A DNA stretch of 64,000 nt from positions 501,597-565,596 of the forward strand of contig NZ_LMRG01000001.1 of NCBI RefSeq assembly GCF_001425605.1. The letters run 5' to 3'. The position numbers and the translations under genes were made by a program. This DNA is from Rhizobium sp. Leaf453 (GTDB taxonomy: Bacteria > Pseudomonadota > Alphaproteobacteria > Rhizobiales > Rhizobiaceae). The notes beneath the pieces were generated by a model, which saw nothing but the letters and a program-made list of their open reading frames with translations, had not been told where the DNA came from and did no database searches. Shown piece by piece: positions 37,037 through 45,957 of this stretch. Numbering within the stretch: the first letter of the stretch is position 1; each line of letters starts with the position of its first letter.

Positions 37037-37978
37037 TTAACGGAAGAGCGACAGGATGTTTTCCGAGTTGGAGTTGGCGATCGAGAGAGCCTGAATGCCG
37101 AGCTGCTGCTGCGTCTGCAGAGCCTTGAGGCGGGTCGACTCTTCGTTCATGTCGGCGTCGACGAGGCGGCCAACGCCCTTGTCGATCACGTCCATCAGGT
37201 CGGCCATGAAGTCGTCCTGCATTGAGATGCGCTTGTTGGTCGCACCGAGCGTTGCAGCGGCGTCCGTCAGGTCGGTCAGCATCGAGTCAACGGCGCTGAT
37301 CATGCCTTCGATGTCGTCGTCAGCGGTCGTTGCCGTCAGTTCGACTGTGGTGGAGCCGGACGGAGCGGTACCGCCGGATGCAACGATCAGGTTGTAAGTG
37401 GCGTTGGTCGTACCGGTACCAACCGCGGTGCCCTGCTCGACTGCGACACCCTTGGTCAGTTGGCCAAGCGAGGCATCGACGGTGTCGATCAGAACCGAGG
37501 TCGAAGCGTCAAACTGCAGAATGCCGACAGCGACGTCGCCGGAAGCCGCACGGGTGAACGAACCGACCATTTCCTTGGTGCCGAGAGCAGTTGCGGAAGA
37601 GGCGTCGCGATACAGCCAGTTTTCGCCGGAGAAGGAAGCCGACTGAGCCGTCGAAACCAGCTGGTTCTTGAGCTCGGTGATTTCCTTGTTGATCTTCAGC
37701 TTGTCAACGCCCGGTTCGCGGGAAGCGACCAGCTTGGCCTTGATTTCGGAAACAACTTCGATGGCGTTGTCGAGACCGGTATAAGCCGTATCCGTCTTGG
37801 CAGCGCCGAGGCCGAGTGCGTCCTGAACCGTCGAAAGAGCCTTGTTGTCCGACTTCATGGTCGTTGCGATCGACCAGTAGGCAGCGTTGTCGGAAGCGTC
37901 GCCAACCATGCCATCGGCGATCGAGCGCAGGGTGGAGAGAGCTGCCATTGCAGCCGAGTTGGTGAGAATGCTCGTCAT
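37037..37978 (-). CDS. Flagellin with in-frame N-terminal deletion
   Basis: A 313-residue flagellin whose body and C-terminus (ALQTQQQLGIQALSIANSNSENILSLFR) are normal. After MTSILTNSAAMAALSTLRSIADGM the sequence jumps directly to VGDASDNAAYW. Compared with flagellin 1, the 12 residues corresponding to ETVQSRISSGYR are missing (36 bases, in frame). That segment belongs to the conserved N-terminal helix of flagellins needed for filament packing. The right edge of the gap is the same as in flagellin 3. A GGGGC ribosome site precedes the start. Either a true deletion or an assembly error between near-identical copies. Confidence 0.85.
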   Translation of the reverse strand: MTSILTNSAAMAALSTLRSIADGMVGDASDNAAYWSIATTMKSDNKALSTVQDALGLGAAKTDTAYTGLDNAIEVVSEIKAKLVASREPGVDKLKINKEITELKNQLVSTAQSASFSGENWLYRDASSATALGTKEMVGSFTRAASGDVAVGILQFDASTSVLIDTVDASLGQLTKGVAVEQGTAVGTGTTNATYNLIVASGGTAPSGSTTVELTATTADDDIEGMISAVDSMLTDLTDAAATLGATNKRISMQDDFMADLMDVIDKGVGRLVDADMNEESTRLKALQTQQQLGIQALSIANSNSENILSLFR

Positions 37979-38043
37979 AGTAAACTGCCCCTTTTGAACA
38001 GGTGAAATGGAAGGGCACTCCGGTCGTTACCGGGAAACAGCAG

Positions 38044-38055
38044 CCAGCCTCATGC
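38044..38055 (-). promoter_or_regulatory. Shared flagellin leader element (flagellin 2 copy)
   Basis: On the minus strand GCATGAGGCTGG, 66 bases before the ATG, followed ten bases later by CCGGTAA. The same two-part element precedes flagellin 1 (36766-36777) and flagellin 3 (39274-39285). It could be the core promoter, an activator site, or an RNA element in the leader. Confidence 0.45.
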
Positions 38056-38160
38056 TTGCTAACGCGTTAAATTTCTTGGTTAACCCGCTGTTTCGATGGT
38101 CATAGAAAACACCATCATGGTTAAAGAAAACCTAAAGGACCAAAACATTTTTGCGGGCAC

Positions 38161-38193
38161 AAAAAAACCGCACCTCTTTCGAGATGCGGTTTT
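38161..38193 (-). terminator. Rho-independent terminator of flagellin 3
   Basis: Arms 38164-38176 and 38181-38193 pair over 13 bases with one G-U, around loop TTTC, and a T-run follows on the minus strand. The loop and inner stem match the flagellin 2 terminator, indicating that gene and terminator were duplicated together. Confidence 0.85.
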
Positions 38194-38250
38194 CCTTGAG
38201 GTCGCGGACCTGCCGTTTGGGGGGGATGGCCGGCCCGCGCCGTTTTTCGA

Positions 38251-39199
38251 TTAACGGAACAGCGACAGGATGTTCTGCGAGTCCGAGTTGGCGATCGAGA
38301 GAGCCTGGATGCCGAGCTGCTGCTGCGTCTGCAGAGCCTTGAGGCGGGTCGACTCTTCGTTCATGTCGGCGTCGACGAGACGGCCAACGCCCTTGTCGAT
38401 CACGTCCATCAGGTCGGCCATGAAGTCGTCCTGCATCGAGATGCGCTTGTTGGTCGCGCCGAGCGTTGCAGCGGCGTCCGTCAGGTCGGTCAGCATCGAG
38501 TCAACGGCGCTGATCATGCCTTCGATGTTGTCGTCGGAGGTCGATGCCGTCAGTTCGACTGTGGTGGAGCCGGACGGAGCGGTACCGCCGGATGCAACGA
38601 TCAGGTTGTAAGTGGCGTTGGTCGTACCGGTACCAACAGCGGTGCCCTGCTCGACTGCGACACCCTTGGTCAGCTGACCGAGCGAAGAGTCCTGCGTGTC
38701 GATGAGAACCGAAGTCGAAGCATCGAATTCCAGGGTACCGACAGAGACGTCGCCGGAAGCCGAACGGGTGAACGAGCCGACCATTTCCTTGGTGCCGAGA
38801 GCAGTTGCGGAAGAGGCGTCGCGATACAGCCAGTTTTCGCCGGAGAAGGAAGCCGAAGTTGCCGTCGAAACCAGCTGGTTCTTGAGCTCGGTGATTTCCT
38901 TGTTGATCTTCAGCTTGTCAACGCCCGGTTCGCGAGCTGCAACCAGCTTGGCCTTGATTTCGGAAACAACGTCGATGGCGGCGTTCAGACCGGTGTAAGC
39001 CGTATCCGTCTTGGCAGCGCCAAGGCCGAGTGCGTCCTGAACCGTCGAAAGAGCCTTGTTGTCCGACTTCATGGTCGTTGCGATCGACCAGTAGGCAGCG
39101 TTGTCGGAAGCGTCGCCAACTCGTTTCCATGTCGGAGCTGATGGAGCGCAGCGTCGAGAGAGCTGCCATTGCAGAAGAGTTTGTCAGGATGCTTGTCAT
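38251..39199 (-). pseudogene. Flagellin with frameshifting N-terminal deletion
   Basis: The start (39199, MTSILTNSSAMAALSTLRSISSDMET) is intact and preceded by AGAGGG. After 26 codons one extra base remains and then the sequence continues GTTGGCGACGCTTCC in another frame, so the product would be nonsense after residue 26. In the correct frame the rest (VGDASDNAAYWSIATTMKSDN to SDSQNILSLFR) is a complete flagellin closely similar to flagellin 2. Relative to flagellin 1, 29 bases are missing. The right breakpoint is identical to that in flagellin 2. As given, the gene cannot make a full flagellin; an assembly error is a serious alternative. Confidence 0.8.
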
Positions 39200-39273
39200 T
39201 GGGGTTGTCCCTCTAGATACAAAATACAAGATTGGGGGACATACCGGACTGAATACTTACCGGTAATGGCGGT

Positions 39274-39285
39274 TCGGCATCATGC
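39274..39285 (-). promoter_or_regulatory. Shared flagellin leader element (flagellin 3 copy)
   Basis: On the minus strand GCATGATGCCGA, 75 bases before the flagellin 3 ATG, followed ten bases later by CCGGTAA. The remaining bases up to fliP (39286-39518) are AT-rich and hold no gene that I can support. Confidence 0.45.
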
Positions 39286-39518
39286 CACTCGGCTCCCTGT
39301 TGGTCAGAAAGTCCAAATCCGTCATGTGAGGGTAATGTCGCAGCCAAAGCTTTCGATATGTTTAAATGCCGGGCGAATATCAGAGCCCGCTCAAACACGA
39401 ATAGACGACCTCAAGTCGAGGCATAAAAAATTTATCACATAAAATCAAATAGATATGAAAAATCGAGACGAGGTCATCCTGCGCGGAAATTGACCCTTCA
39501 TTAACCACGAATAGGAGA

Positions 39519-40256
39519 TCAGTTGAAGGATCTGACCAGACTGCCGACGAGCAGGTTCCAGCCGTCGATGAGGACGAAGAACAGGATCTTGAACGGCAGC
39601 GAGATCGACGTGGGCGGTAGCATCATCATGCCCATCGCCATGGTGATGGTGGCCACGATGAGGTCGATGACCAGGAACGGCAGCATGATCAGGAAGCCTA
39701 TTTCAAAGCCGCGCCTGATCTCGGAAATCATGAAGGCGGGGACGACGGCGCGCAGATCGACCTTGTTATCGACGACCACGGTCTGGCCCTTCTCCTGGGC
39801 AATATCGACGAAAAGTTGCAGATCCTTGTCGCGTGTATTGGCGAGCATGAACTCGCGGAACGGTTCCGAGATGCGGGTCATCGCCTCGGTCTCGTTGATC
39901 TGGTTCTGCAGCAGCGGATTGATCCCCTCCTGCCAGGCGCGGTCAAAGGTCGGCGCCATGACGTAGAAAGTCATGAACAGCGCAAGGCTGACCATGATCA
40001 TGTTCGAGGGGGTGGTGGCCAGCCCCATGCCGGAGCGCAGGATGGCGAAGGCAATGACGAAGCGCGGGAAACTCGTCACCATGATGAGGATGCCCGGCGC
40101 GACAGACAGGACGGTCAGCAGGCCGAAGGTGCGGATGATCCAGGACGCGACCGATCCATCGACAGGCGTGTTCAGGATATCGCTCGGGAAGCCCTGCGCT
40201 CCCGCGATACCCGACATGGCCACCATGGCGACGATGAATGCGACTGTACGGATCAT
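39519..40256 (-). CDS. fliP: Flagellar export gate protein FliP
   Basis: A 245-residue inner-membrane protein with a cleavable signal (MIRTVAFIVAMVAMSGIAGAQG) and four helices. Diagnostic stretches: MVTSFPRFVIAFAILRSGMGLATTPSNMIMVSLALFMTF near residue 58 and PAFMISEIRRGFEIGFLIMLPFLVIDLIVATITMAMGMMMLPP near 170. Core of the FliPQR export gate. Last gene of the flgB-to-fliP run, seven bases after fliL. No fliO is visible beside it. Confidence 0.96.
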   Translation of the reverse strand: MIRTVAFIVAMVAMSGIAGAQGFPSDILNTPVDGSVASWIIRTFGLLTVLSVAPGILIMVTSFPRFVIAFAILRSGMGLATTPSNMIMVSLALFMTFYVMAPTFDRAWQEGINPLLQNQINETEAMTRISEPFREFMLANTRDKDLQLFVDIAQEKGQTVVVDNKVDLRAVVPAFMISEIRRGFEIGFLIMLPFLVIDLIVATITMAMGMMMLPPTSISLPFKILFFVLIDGWNLLVGSLVRSFN

Positions 40257-40263
40257 GTGCGAA

Positions 40264-40815
40264 TCATTGGATGACGAAAGTCCTGAAGATCACATTGGTT
40301 ACGCGCCCTTCCGAGCGAAGGTCAACCCGTTCCTCGATGTCATCCTTGAGATACTGGAAGCCGCGCGGTCCCTGGATCTGCTGCAGTGACACCGTCTTCA
40401 GATAGGCGGCGATATCCTGGTGGATCTGCGTGGAGAGCGTGACGTCGGGGGTACCCTTGAAAAGCAGGGCGATCTCAAGCCGGACCCAGTTTTCGGAGGG
40501 ATAGGCCAGGTTGGTGGTGATCGGATCGAGCTGGACGACACCGTTGGCTTCCGTCGCGATCAACGGTAATCCCTCATCCTTCTTCGCACCGCCATGCTCG
40601 CCGCCCGCCGGCTTTTCAGCGGCTTCCTTGCTGGCGATGGCGGCCTTTGCCTGTTCGATCAGCTTGGCTTCCTCGGCGGTGACCGGCTTGGGCGCCAGCA
40701 TGCCACCGACGACCCAGCCGCCACCGCCGGCAACCAGCGTCAGCACCGCGAGTGCCGCGATGAGGATAATCGGCGAGGATTTTTTCGGTGCCGCGTGGGC
40801 TGTCTCTTCTTCCAT
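40264..40815 (-). CDS. fliL: Flagellar basal-body-associated protein FliL
   Basis: A 183-residue single-pass protein: TM helix at residues 15-37 and a periplasmic FliL domain with TNLAYPSENWVRLEIALLFKG and the closing EGRVTNVIFRTFVIQ. FliL surrounds and stabilises the stator. Located between flgH and fliP. A second FliL-like gene is found at 17953-18513. Confidence 0.93.
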   Translation of the reverse strand: MEEETAHAAPKKSSPIILIAALAVLTLVAGGGGWVVGGMLAPKPVTAEEAKLIEQAKAAIASKEAAEKPAGGEHGGAKKDEGLPLIATEANGVVQLDPITTNLAYPSENWVRLEIALLFKGTPDVTLSTQIHQDIAAYLKTVSLQQIQGPRGFQYLKDDIEERVDLRSEGRVTNVIFRTFVIQ

Positions 40816-40866
40816 CTTCCAAATCCATCAAGAGCAAGCCGCGACGCCGGCGGCAATACAGCCGCG

Positions 40867-41580
40867 TCAGATCGGCGAGACGATATCCATGACCTGCTGG
40901 CCCCATGGCGGCTGCTGCACTTCCGTCAGGCGGCCGCGACCGCCATAGGAGATGCGCGCTTCGGCGATCTTGTCGTAGGAGATCATGTTCTTCGCATCGA
41001 CGTCGTAAGGCCGCACGATACCGGCGACGTTCAGGATACGGATTTCGTGGTTGACCCGGACTTCCTGCGAACCGCTGATCAGCAGGTTGCCGTTTTCCAG
41101 CACGCCGGTGACGACGGCCGCGACGAGCAGGACCAGCTTTTCGGACCGCTCCGTCGTGCCTTCGCCCTTAGACTTCGTGTTCGAGCCGTAATCGAGACCG
41201 CCCTTCCAGCCGAAATCGCTGGTCTGCGAATTTCCATTCGCGCCGATATTGAAGCCGCTGTCATTGGTGCGGCTGCGTTCGGTATTGTTGTCGAACGACG
41301 CCCGGTCGTCGATGCGGATGTCGACGGTGAGGATGTCGCCGACCTTGAGGGCGCGCGCATCCTTGAAGAGCGCCGCCTGGTTGTCGCTCCAAAGCGAATA
41401 GCCATTGGCAATCTGGCGCGGCTCCTTGGGATACATCGCCATCTGCGGCGTCTGGGCATATTGCAGCCCGCTGCCGATGGGGCTCATCGAAGGCGCCCTG
41501 CCGATTTCGTTGAATGTCTGGTTTGTGCATCCACTCAGCACGACACTGGCGGCAAGAAGAACCGGGAGAGGATATTTCAT
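40867..41580 (-). CDS. flgH: Flagellar L-ring lipoprotein FlgH
   Basis: A 237-residue outer-membrane lipoprotein. The signal peptide ends in the lipobox LSGC (cysteine near residue 18). The family core ARALKVGDILTVDIRIDDRASFDNNTERS and the end GRGRLTEVQQPPWGQQVMDIVSPI are present. Forms the L ring around the rod. Overlaps motE by four bases. Confidence 0.95.
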   Translation of the reverse strand: MKYPLPVLLAASVVLSGCTNQTFNEIGRAPSMSPIGSGLQYAQTPQMAMYPKEPRQIANGYSLWSDNQAALFKDARALKVGDILTVDIRIDDRASFDNNTERSRTNDSGFNIGANGNSQTSDFGWKGGLDYGSNTKSKGEGTTERSEKLVLLVAAVVTGVLENGNLLISGSQEVRVNHEIRILNVAGIVRPYDVDAKNMISYDKIAEARISYGGRGRLTEVQQPPWGQQVMDIVSPI

Positions 41581-42122
41581 GACGGTTCCTTTGATGTCTG
41601 AGAATCGCTGGCGCTGGAAATGATGTTCGTCAGGACGGCCGCTTTTTCGCTGGTCATCTCGCTGAGGATCAGGCTCGACTGGCGCGGTGGCAGCTTCATG
41701 ACGATGGCTGCTGCAATCGCGGGATTGACCAGTTCAAGCTGTCCTGCGGCGGCGTCAGCCTTCATGGTCTTGTAGATATCGACCAGGCCGAGTTCGGCCT
41801 GCTTGAGGAAATCGTTGCGGCGCTTCAGCCAGTCTTCGTATTCCGCGCGTCGCTCCTCGAGCTTGACGATTCGGGCATCGACTTCCGCCTGCAAGTCTTC
41901 CAGGTTCTTCTTCTGGAGGAGATAGCGCTGGTCGCGCGCCTTGTCGGCGATGTTTGTGCAGAACTGCTGGATTTCGTCGCTGTTTGCGGGCAGTCCCGTC
42001 GCGGGTGCCGCCACTTCCTGGGCGAACGCGCCGGGCATGGCCAGCATGGTGCCGGCGGCTGCGATCATCACGAGACGGCGACGCAGGCTGTTGGATGGGC
42101 CAAGGATGCTATGCACGGTCAT
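41577..42122 (-). CDS. motE: MotC chaperone MotE (MgtE-N-like domain)
   Basis: A 181-residue exported protein with an N-terminal signal/anchor (RRRLVMIAAAGTMLAMPGAFA). A coiled coil follows (QKKNLEDLQAEVDARIVKLEERRAEYEDWL region), then a MgtE-N-like helical tail (NPAIAAAIVMKLPPRQSSLILSEM). In S. meliloti the gene at this place encodes MotE, a periplasmic chaperone specific for MotC. Overlaps flgI by four bases. Name based on position and architecture. Confidence 0.85.
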   Translation of the reverse strand: MTVHSILGPSNSLRRRLVMIAAAGTMLAMPGAFAQEVAAPATGLPANSDEIQQFCTNIADKARDQRYLLQKKNLEDLQAEVDARIVKLEERRAEYEDWLKRRNDFLKQAELGLVDIYKTMKADAAAGQLELVNPAIAAAIVMKLPPRQSSLILSEMTSEKAAVLTNIISSASDSQTSKEPS

Positions 42123-43234
42123 TGCAATACGAGCTCCGCCTGAAGGGCACCGGCAGTCTTGATGCCCTGAAGAATGGAAATGATTCCGTCCGGTTTCACG
42201 CCGATGCTGTTGAGCCCGGCAACCAGCGAGCGCAGGTTCGACCCATTGAGGATGGCAACCGTACCGCCGTCCTGCGAGGCCTCGATCGTCGTGTTGGGCT
42301 CGATAGCGGTTTCACCGCGCGAGAAGGGCTCCGGCTGGACGACCGTCGGCGTTTCCGAGACCTGCACGGTGAGCGTGCCATAGCTGACAGCAACCTGGTT
42401 GATCCGGACATCCTGACCGATGACGATCGTTCCGGTGCGTTCGTTGATCACGACACGGGCCGGCACATCGGTTTCGACCACAAGGTTTTCAATGTCGGCC
42501 ATCAACCGTGACAGGTCGGCCATCTTCGGCTTGTCGATCACGACGGTCTGCGAGTCGCGTGCTTCGGCAATGCTGCCGCCGAACTGCGTCTTTCCGAACC
42601 GGTTGATCGCGGCCGCCATGCCGACAGCGGTGGAGAAGTCCGGATTGCGCAACTGGAGAACCAGATTGAAGCCATCCTTGAATTTTGCCGGCAACTCACG
42701 CTCGATGATGGCGCCGTTCGGGACGCGGCCCGACGTGGTGATGCCCTGCGTCACCGATGCCGCGTCGCCCTGGGCACTGAAGCCGGTAACCACGACGGAG
42801 CCTTGCGCGACTGCATAGATCTGGCCATCCGCGCCGGAAAGGGAAGTCATGACCAGCGTACCGCCGCGCAGCGACGTGCTGTCGCCGAGCGAACCGACCG
42901 TAACATCGATGCGGCTGCCGGGGCTGGCAAAGGCCGGCAGGTTGGCGGTTACGAGCACCGCTGCGATGTTCTGCGAACGGGATTCACCACCCTGCGTCGA
43001 GATCCCGAGGTTCTGCAGCATTGCCCGCAACGACTGCTCGGTGAACGGCGAGGAGCGCAGGCTGTCGCCGGTGCCCTGCAGGCCGACGACGAGACCATAG
43101 CCGATCAACTGGTTTTCCCGACCCGACTGCAGCGAGGCGATGTCCTTGATGCGCGACGCGGCTTCGGCCGGCGCGATTGCCATCGCCAGCACCGCCAGAC
43201 ATGCCAGGCACCATTTGCCGAAACGAAAGATCAT
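42119..43234 (-). CDS. flgI: Flagellar P-ring protein FlgI
   Basis: A 371-residue periplasmic protein with signal peptide ending APAEA. The conserved opening SRIKDIASLQSGRENQLIGYGLVVGLQGTGDS and the end VAGLNSIGVKPDGIISILQGIKTAGALQAELVLQ are diagnostic. Forms the P ring in the peptidoglycan layer. Overlaps flgA by four bases. Confidence 0.96.
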   Translation of the reverse strand: MIFRFGKWCLACLAVLAMAIAPAEAASRIKDIASLQSGRENQLIGYGLVVGLQGTGDSLRSSPFTEQSLRAMLQNLGISTQGGESRSQNIAAVLVTANLPAFASPGSRIDVTVGSLGDSTSLRGGTLVMTSLSGADGQIYAVAQGSVVVTGFSAQGDAASVTQGITTSGRVPNGAIIERELPAKFKDGFNLVLQLRNPDFSTAVGMAAAINRFGKTQFGGSIAEARDSQTVVIDKPKMADLSRLMADIENLVVETDVPARVVINERTGTIVIGQDVRINQVAVSYGTLTVQVSETPTVVQPEPFSRGETAIEPNTTIEASQDGGTVAILNGSNLRSLVAGLNSIGVKPDGIISILQGIKTAGALQAELVLQ

Positions 43235-43761
43235 TTTGCCACCACATGAATTGTGCCGTCTTCCATCACCGTGCCGGAGACGATGACGCCGGTATCGGTG
43301 TTGCGAACCCGGATGAGATCGCCGATCGCAGCATTGTCCAGCGGAGCGCCGCCGGCCGTGATGGTCAGCGGTCCATTGGTGAAGACAAGCCGCACCGCCT
43401 TGCCGCGCTCGACAGCGTAGGGATCACGCAATCCGGAAACAATAATGACGCGGCCGGCGAGCAGTGTCCGGCTGGTTACCTTGCCGGTGACCTGGTCGAG
43501 CGACGTGGCGTAGTTGCCGGTGAGTGCCGGATTGGTAACCTCGACCGCTTGCAACTGATTGGCGGCGATGACTTCGCCGGGATAGATCGTCTGCGTGGGA
43601 ATGACCGCCATGCGTTGTTCGGCAAGGGCCGCATCCGCGGACATCAGGCATGCGCAGATGGAACCGGCGACGGCCAGCGTCCGCAGGAGAAGTCCCCTGC
43701 GGGTGGCGATGCCGGCCGGGATCGATGCTTTGGCAGTCCGGCGGAACGTCATGTTTGCCAT
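43231..43761 (-). CDS. flgA: P-ring assembly chaperone FlgA
   Basis: A 176-residue periplasmic chaperone with an N-terminal signal (LLLRTLAVAGSICACLMSADAALA). The SAF domain is visible in IYPGEVIAANQLQAVEV, followed by the FlgA C-terminal domain GDLIRVRNTDTGVIVSGTVMEDGTIHV. It assists FlgI polymerisation. Between flgG and flgI, as is usual in rhizobia. Confidence 0.92.
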   Translation of the reverse strand: MANMTFRRTAKASIPAGIATRRGLLLRTLAVAGSICACLMSADAALAEQRMAVIPTQTIYPGEVIAANQLQAVEVTNPALTGNYATSLDQVTGKVTSRTLLAGRVIIVSGLRDPYAVERGKAVRLVFTNGPLTITAGGAPLDNAAIGDLIRVRNTDTGVIVSGTVMEDGTIHVVAK

Positions 43762-43769
43762 TCCCTCTA

Positions 43770-44558
43770 TTATCTCAGGTTCTTGCTGACCGTGCCGGCC
43801 ATTTCGTCGGCGGCCTGGATGATCTTCGAGTTCATTTCATAGGCGCGCTGGGCGGAGATCAGGTCGGTAATTTCCTTCACCGGATCGACGTTCGACGCTT
43901 CGAGATACTTCTGCTTGATCTGGGCGTAGCCCGGATCGGCCGGCGTACCGATGACAGGGGTGCCGGAGGCTGGCGTTTCCTTGAAGAGGTTGTCGCCCTG
44001 CGGCTCGAGACCGGCTTCGTTGACAAAGTTGGCGATGGTCAGCTGACCGATGGATGTCGGGATGGAGCTGCCGTCGATCTTGGCGAAGACTTCGCCAGAG
44101 GTGGAAACAGTGATCTCGCTCGCATTCGGCGGAACCGTGATGGCCGGGGCGACCGTGTAACCGTCGATGGTCACGAGCTGGCCCGTATCATTGGTGTTGA
44201 AAGCGCCGGCGCGGGTATAGGCCGTTTCGCCATCCGGCGTCTCGATCTGGAACCAGCCACGACCGACCAGCGCGAGGTCGAGATCGTTGCCGGTGGAGAT
44301 CAGGCTGCCCTGCAGATGCAGGTTGCGCACGGCGGATGTCTGTACGCCGAGACCGACGATCGCGCCTTCCGGAACGATGGCCTGGTTGGCGCGGTTCGGC
44401 ACGCCCTGGGCGCGTTCGGTCTGGTACAGGAGATCGGAGAACTCCGCCCGCGCACGCTTGTAACCGGTGGTATTGATGTTCGCGATGTTGTTCGCGATCA
44501 CTTCCAGGTTCAGCTGCTGCGCATTCATGCCGGTCGCGGCGATCGAGAGAGCCTTCAT
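43770..44558 (-). CDS. flgG: Distal rod protein FlgG
   Basis: A 262-residue secreted rod protein. The start [43 protein letters not shown] and the end [29 protein letters not shown] are canonical, and the length is normal. Lies between fliE and flgA. Confidence 0.97.
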   Translation of the reverse strand: MKALSIAATGMNAQQLNLEVIANNIANINTTGYKRARAEFSDLLYQTERAQGVPNRANQAIVPEGAIVGLGVQTSAVRNLHLQGSLISTGNDLDLALVGRGWFQIETPDGETAYTRAGAFNTNDTGQLVTIDGYTVAPAITVPPNASEITVSTSGEVFAKIDGSSIPTSIGQLTIANFVNEAGLEPQGDNLFKETPASGTPVIGTPADPGYAQIKQKYLEASNVDPVKEITDLISAQRAYEMNSKIIQAADEMAGTVSKNLR

Positions 44559-44570
44559 TGTATCTGTCCT

Positions 44571-44906
44571 TTAGATCGGCATACGTGCGATTTCGAGATA
44601 GGCGCTGACCACCTTGTCGCGGATGGCGATGGCGGTTTGCAGCGACTGTTCGGCATTCATGACGGCGTCGATGACTTCGCGGGTATTGGCTTCTCCACGG
44701 ATGCCCTGGATCGAGGCCGCTTCCGACTTCTGCAGGCTGCCGACCATGTCGGTGGCCATGCTGCTCATGACGTCGGCAAAACTCTGGGTCTGGCCGGCGG
44801 CGGCCGCGCCGCCGAAAATGCTCTGCGCCGATGCGGTGCTCGAGGAGGAGGCGACGTCCTGAACCGAGGAGATCGCGGCGCTGATGGTCTTGATTGCGTC
44901 GATCAT
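44571..44906 (-). CDS. fliE: MS ring-rod junction protein FliE
   Basis: A 111-residue secreted protein. The C-terminal signature is clear: [70 protein letters not shown]. Connects the MS ring to the proximal rod. Overlaps flgC by one base. Confidence 0.95.
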   Translation of the reverse strand: MIDAIKTISAAISSVQDVASSSSTASAQSIFGGAAAAGQTQSFADVMSSMATDMVGSLQKSEAASIQGIRGEANTREVIDAVMNAEQSLQTAIAIRDKVVSAYLEIARMPI

Positions 44907-45325
44907 TATTGCGAAGCCTTCAGAAGGTCGATGGTTGCGGAAATCAGATCACGGGCCTGGCGCGTGGTCTGGAGATTGGCCTCATAAGAGCGGTTCGCTT
45001 CCCGCATGTCGGCCATCTCGATGAGAACGTTGACGTTCGGTAGCTTGACCATGCCCTTGTCGTCTGCGGCCGGATTGCCCGGATCGAACTCGATGGTGAA
45101 GTTCGAATCGTCGGTGCCGAGCCGCTGGACCTCAACGGTGGATGCGCCACTGATCCGGTCGATTTCCGCAGCGAAGCTGACCGTCTTGCGGCGGTAAGGA
45201 TCCGCGCCCGGCGCATCGCCGGTCGAACGGGCGTTGGCGATGTTTTCCGAAACGACGCGCAGGCGCGTCGATTCCGCTTCGAGACCGGTGGCTGACACCT
45301 TGAGAGCTGAAACCAGAGGATCCAT
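44906..45325 (-). CDS. flgC: Proximal rod protein FlgC
   Basis: A 139-residue secreted rod protein: [29 protein letters not shown] near the N-terminus, the YRRKTVSF segment, and the ending [41 protein letters not shown]. Five bases after flgB. Confidence 0.96.
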   Translation of the reverse strand: MDPLVSALKVSATGLEAESTRLRVVSENIANARSTGDAPGADPYRRKTVSFAAEIDRISGASTVEVQRLGTDDSNFTIEFDPGNPAADDKGMVKLPNVNVLIEMADMREANRSYEANLQTTRQARDLISATIDLLKASQ

Positions 45326-45330
45326 GGCCG

Positions 45331-45714
45331 TTATTTCCGTACCGTCATGAGCATCATCCGGTGAAACGCCTTCACGAGACCGGTATTGAGCTCGTAGTCG
45401 CGCTTGATTTCACCGGTTTTCATCAGTTCGCTTTCCAGCTGGACGCTGTTGCCCGACTGCTCGACCTGTGCATCGTCGATCATGCTGGTTTCTGTCACCT
45501 GAGCCGCCATCGGGCTCTGAGTGAAATGGGCCGGGTTGGTCGCGGCCATCTGGAAGCCGGTTTCCTGCATCACGCTCTGGAACGGCTTGACGTCCTTGGC
45601 GGCGTAGTGCGGCGTATTGGCGTTTGCGATATTCCCGGCCACGACGTTCTGGCGAACTGCCAGCCATTGCGCCTGCCGGGACGCGAGATCAAAAAGCTGT
45701 ATAGGTTGCATCAT
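45331..45714 (-). CDS. flgB: Proximal rod protein FlgB
   Basis: A 127-residue rod protein: [35 protein letters not shown] near the N-terminus and the ending [31 protein letters not shown]. First gene of the long flgB-to-fliP run. The promoter-like motif ends only about 28 bases before the ATG, so the leader must be short. Confidence 0.95.
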   Translation of the reverse strand: MMQPIQLFDLASRQAQWLAVRQNVVAGNIANANTPHYAAKDVKPFQSVMQETGFQMAATNPAHFTQSPMAAQVTETSMIDDAQVEQSGNSVQLESELMKTGEIKRDYELNTGLVKAFHRMMLMTVRK

Positions 45715-45741
45715 GCGACTCCATGCTTGTTGCTCCCGAAC

Positions 45742-45763
45742 CTAGGGAAGCAATCTTGCGTGG
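45742..45763 (-). promoter_or_regulatory. Flagellar promoter-like motif upstream of flgB
   Basis: On the minus strand: CCACGCAAG (45763-45755), ten bases, then TAG (45744-45742). One base differs from the TCRCGCAAG form. It lies in the 243-base gap between the PilP-like gene and flgB; the rest of that gap shows no gene. Confidence 0.6.
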
Positions 45764-45957
45764 GACTGATGCGGATGGTGAAAAGACGGCAACGGCCGTG
45801 AATGCTGCAGGGACGGCTGTCGCGTGCCCCGCATTGGTGTCCGAAAACCGGAATTTTGAGAACGGGAAAGGATCTGGCGCATCATGAACCATGCTGCTCC
45901 GCACGGCCGGAAGGCGCATGCGGACACAGGGGCTGTCGGCGATCAAGGATCGCGCGA

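Noticed and set aside
37037-39199. Recombination-driven phase variation between flagellins
   Set aside because: The genes are in direct orientation with their own leaders and terminators, and no invertible or recombinase element is present; deletion or misassembly explains the sequence better.
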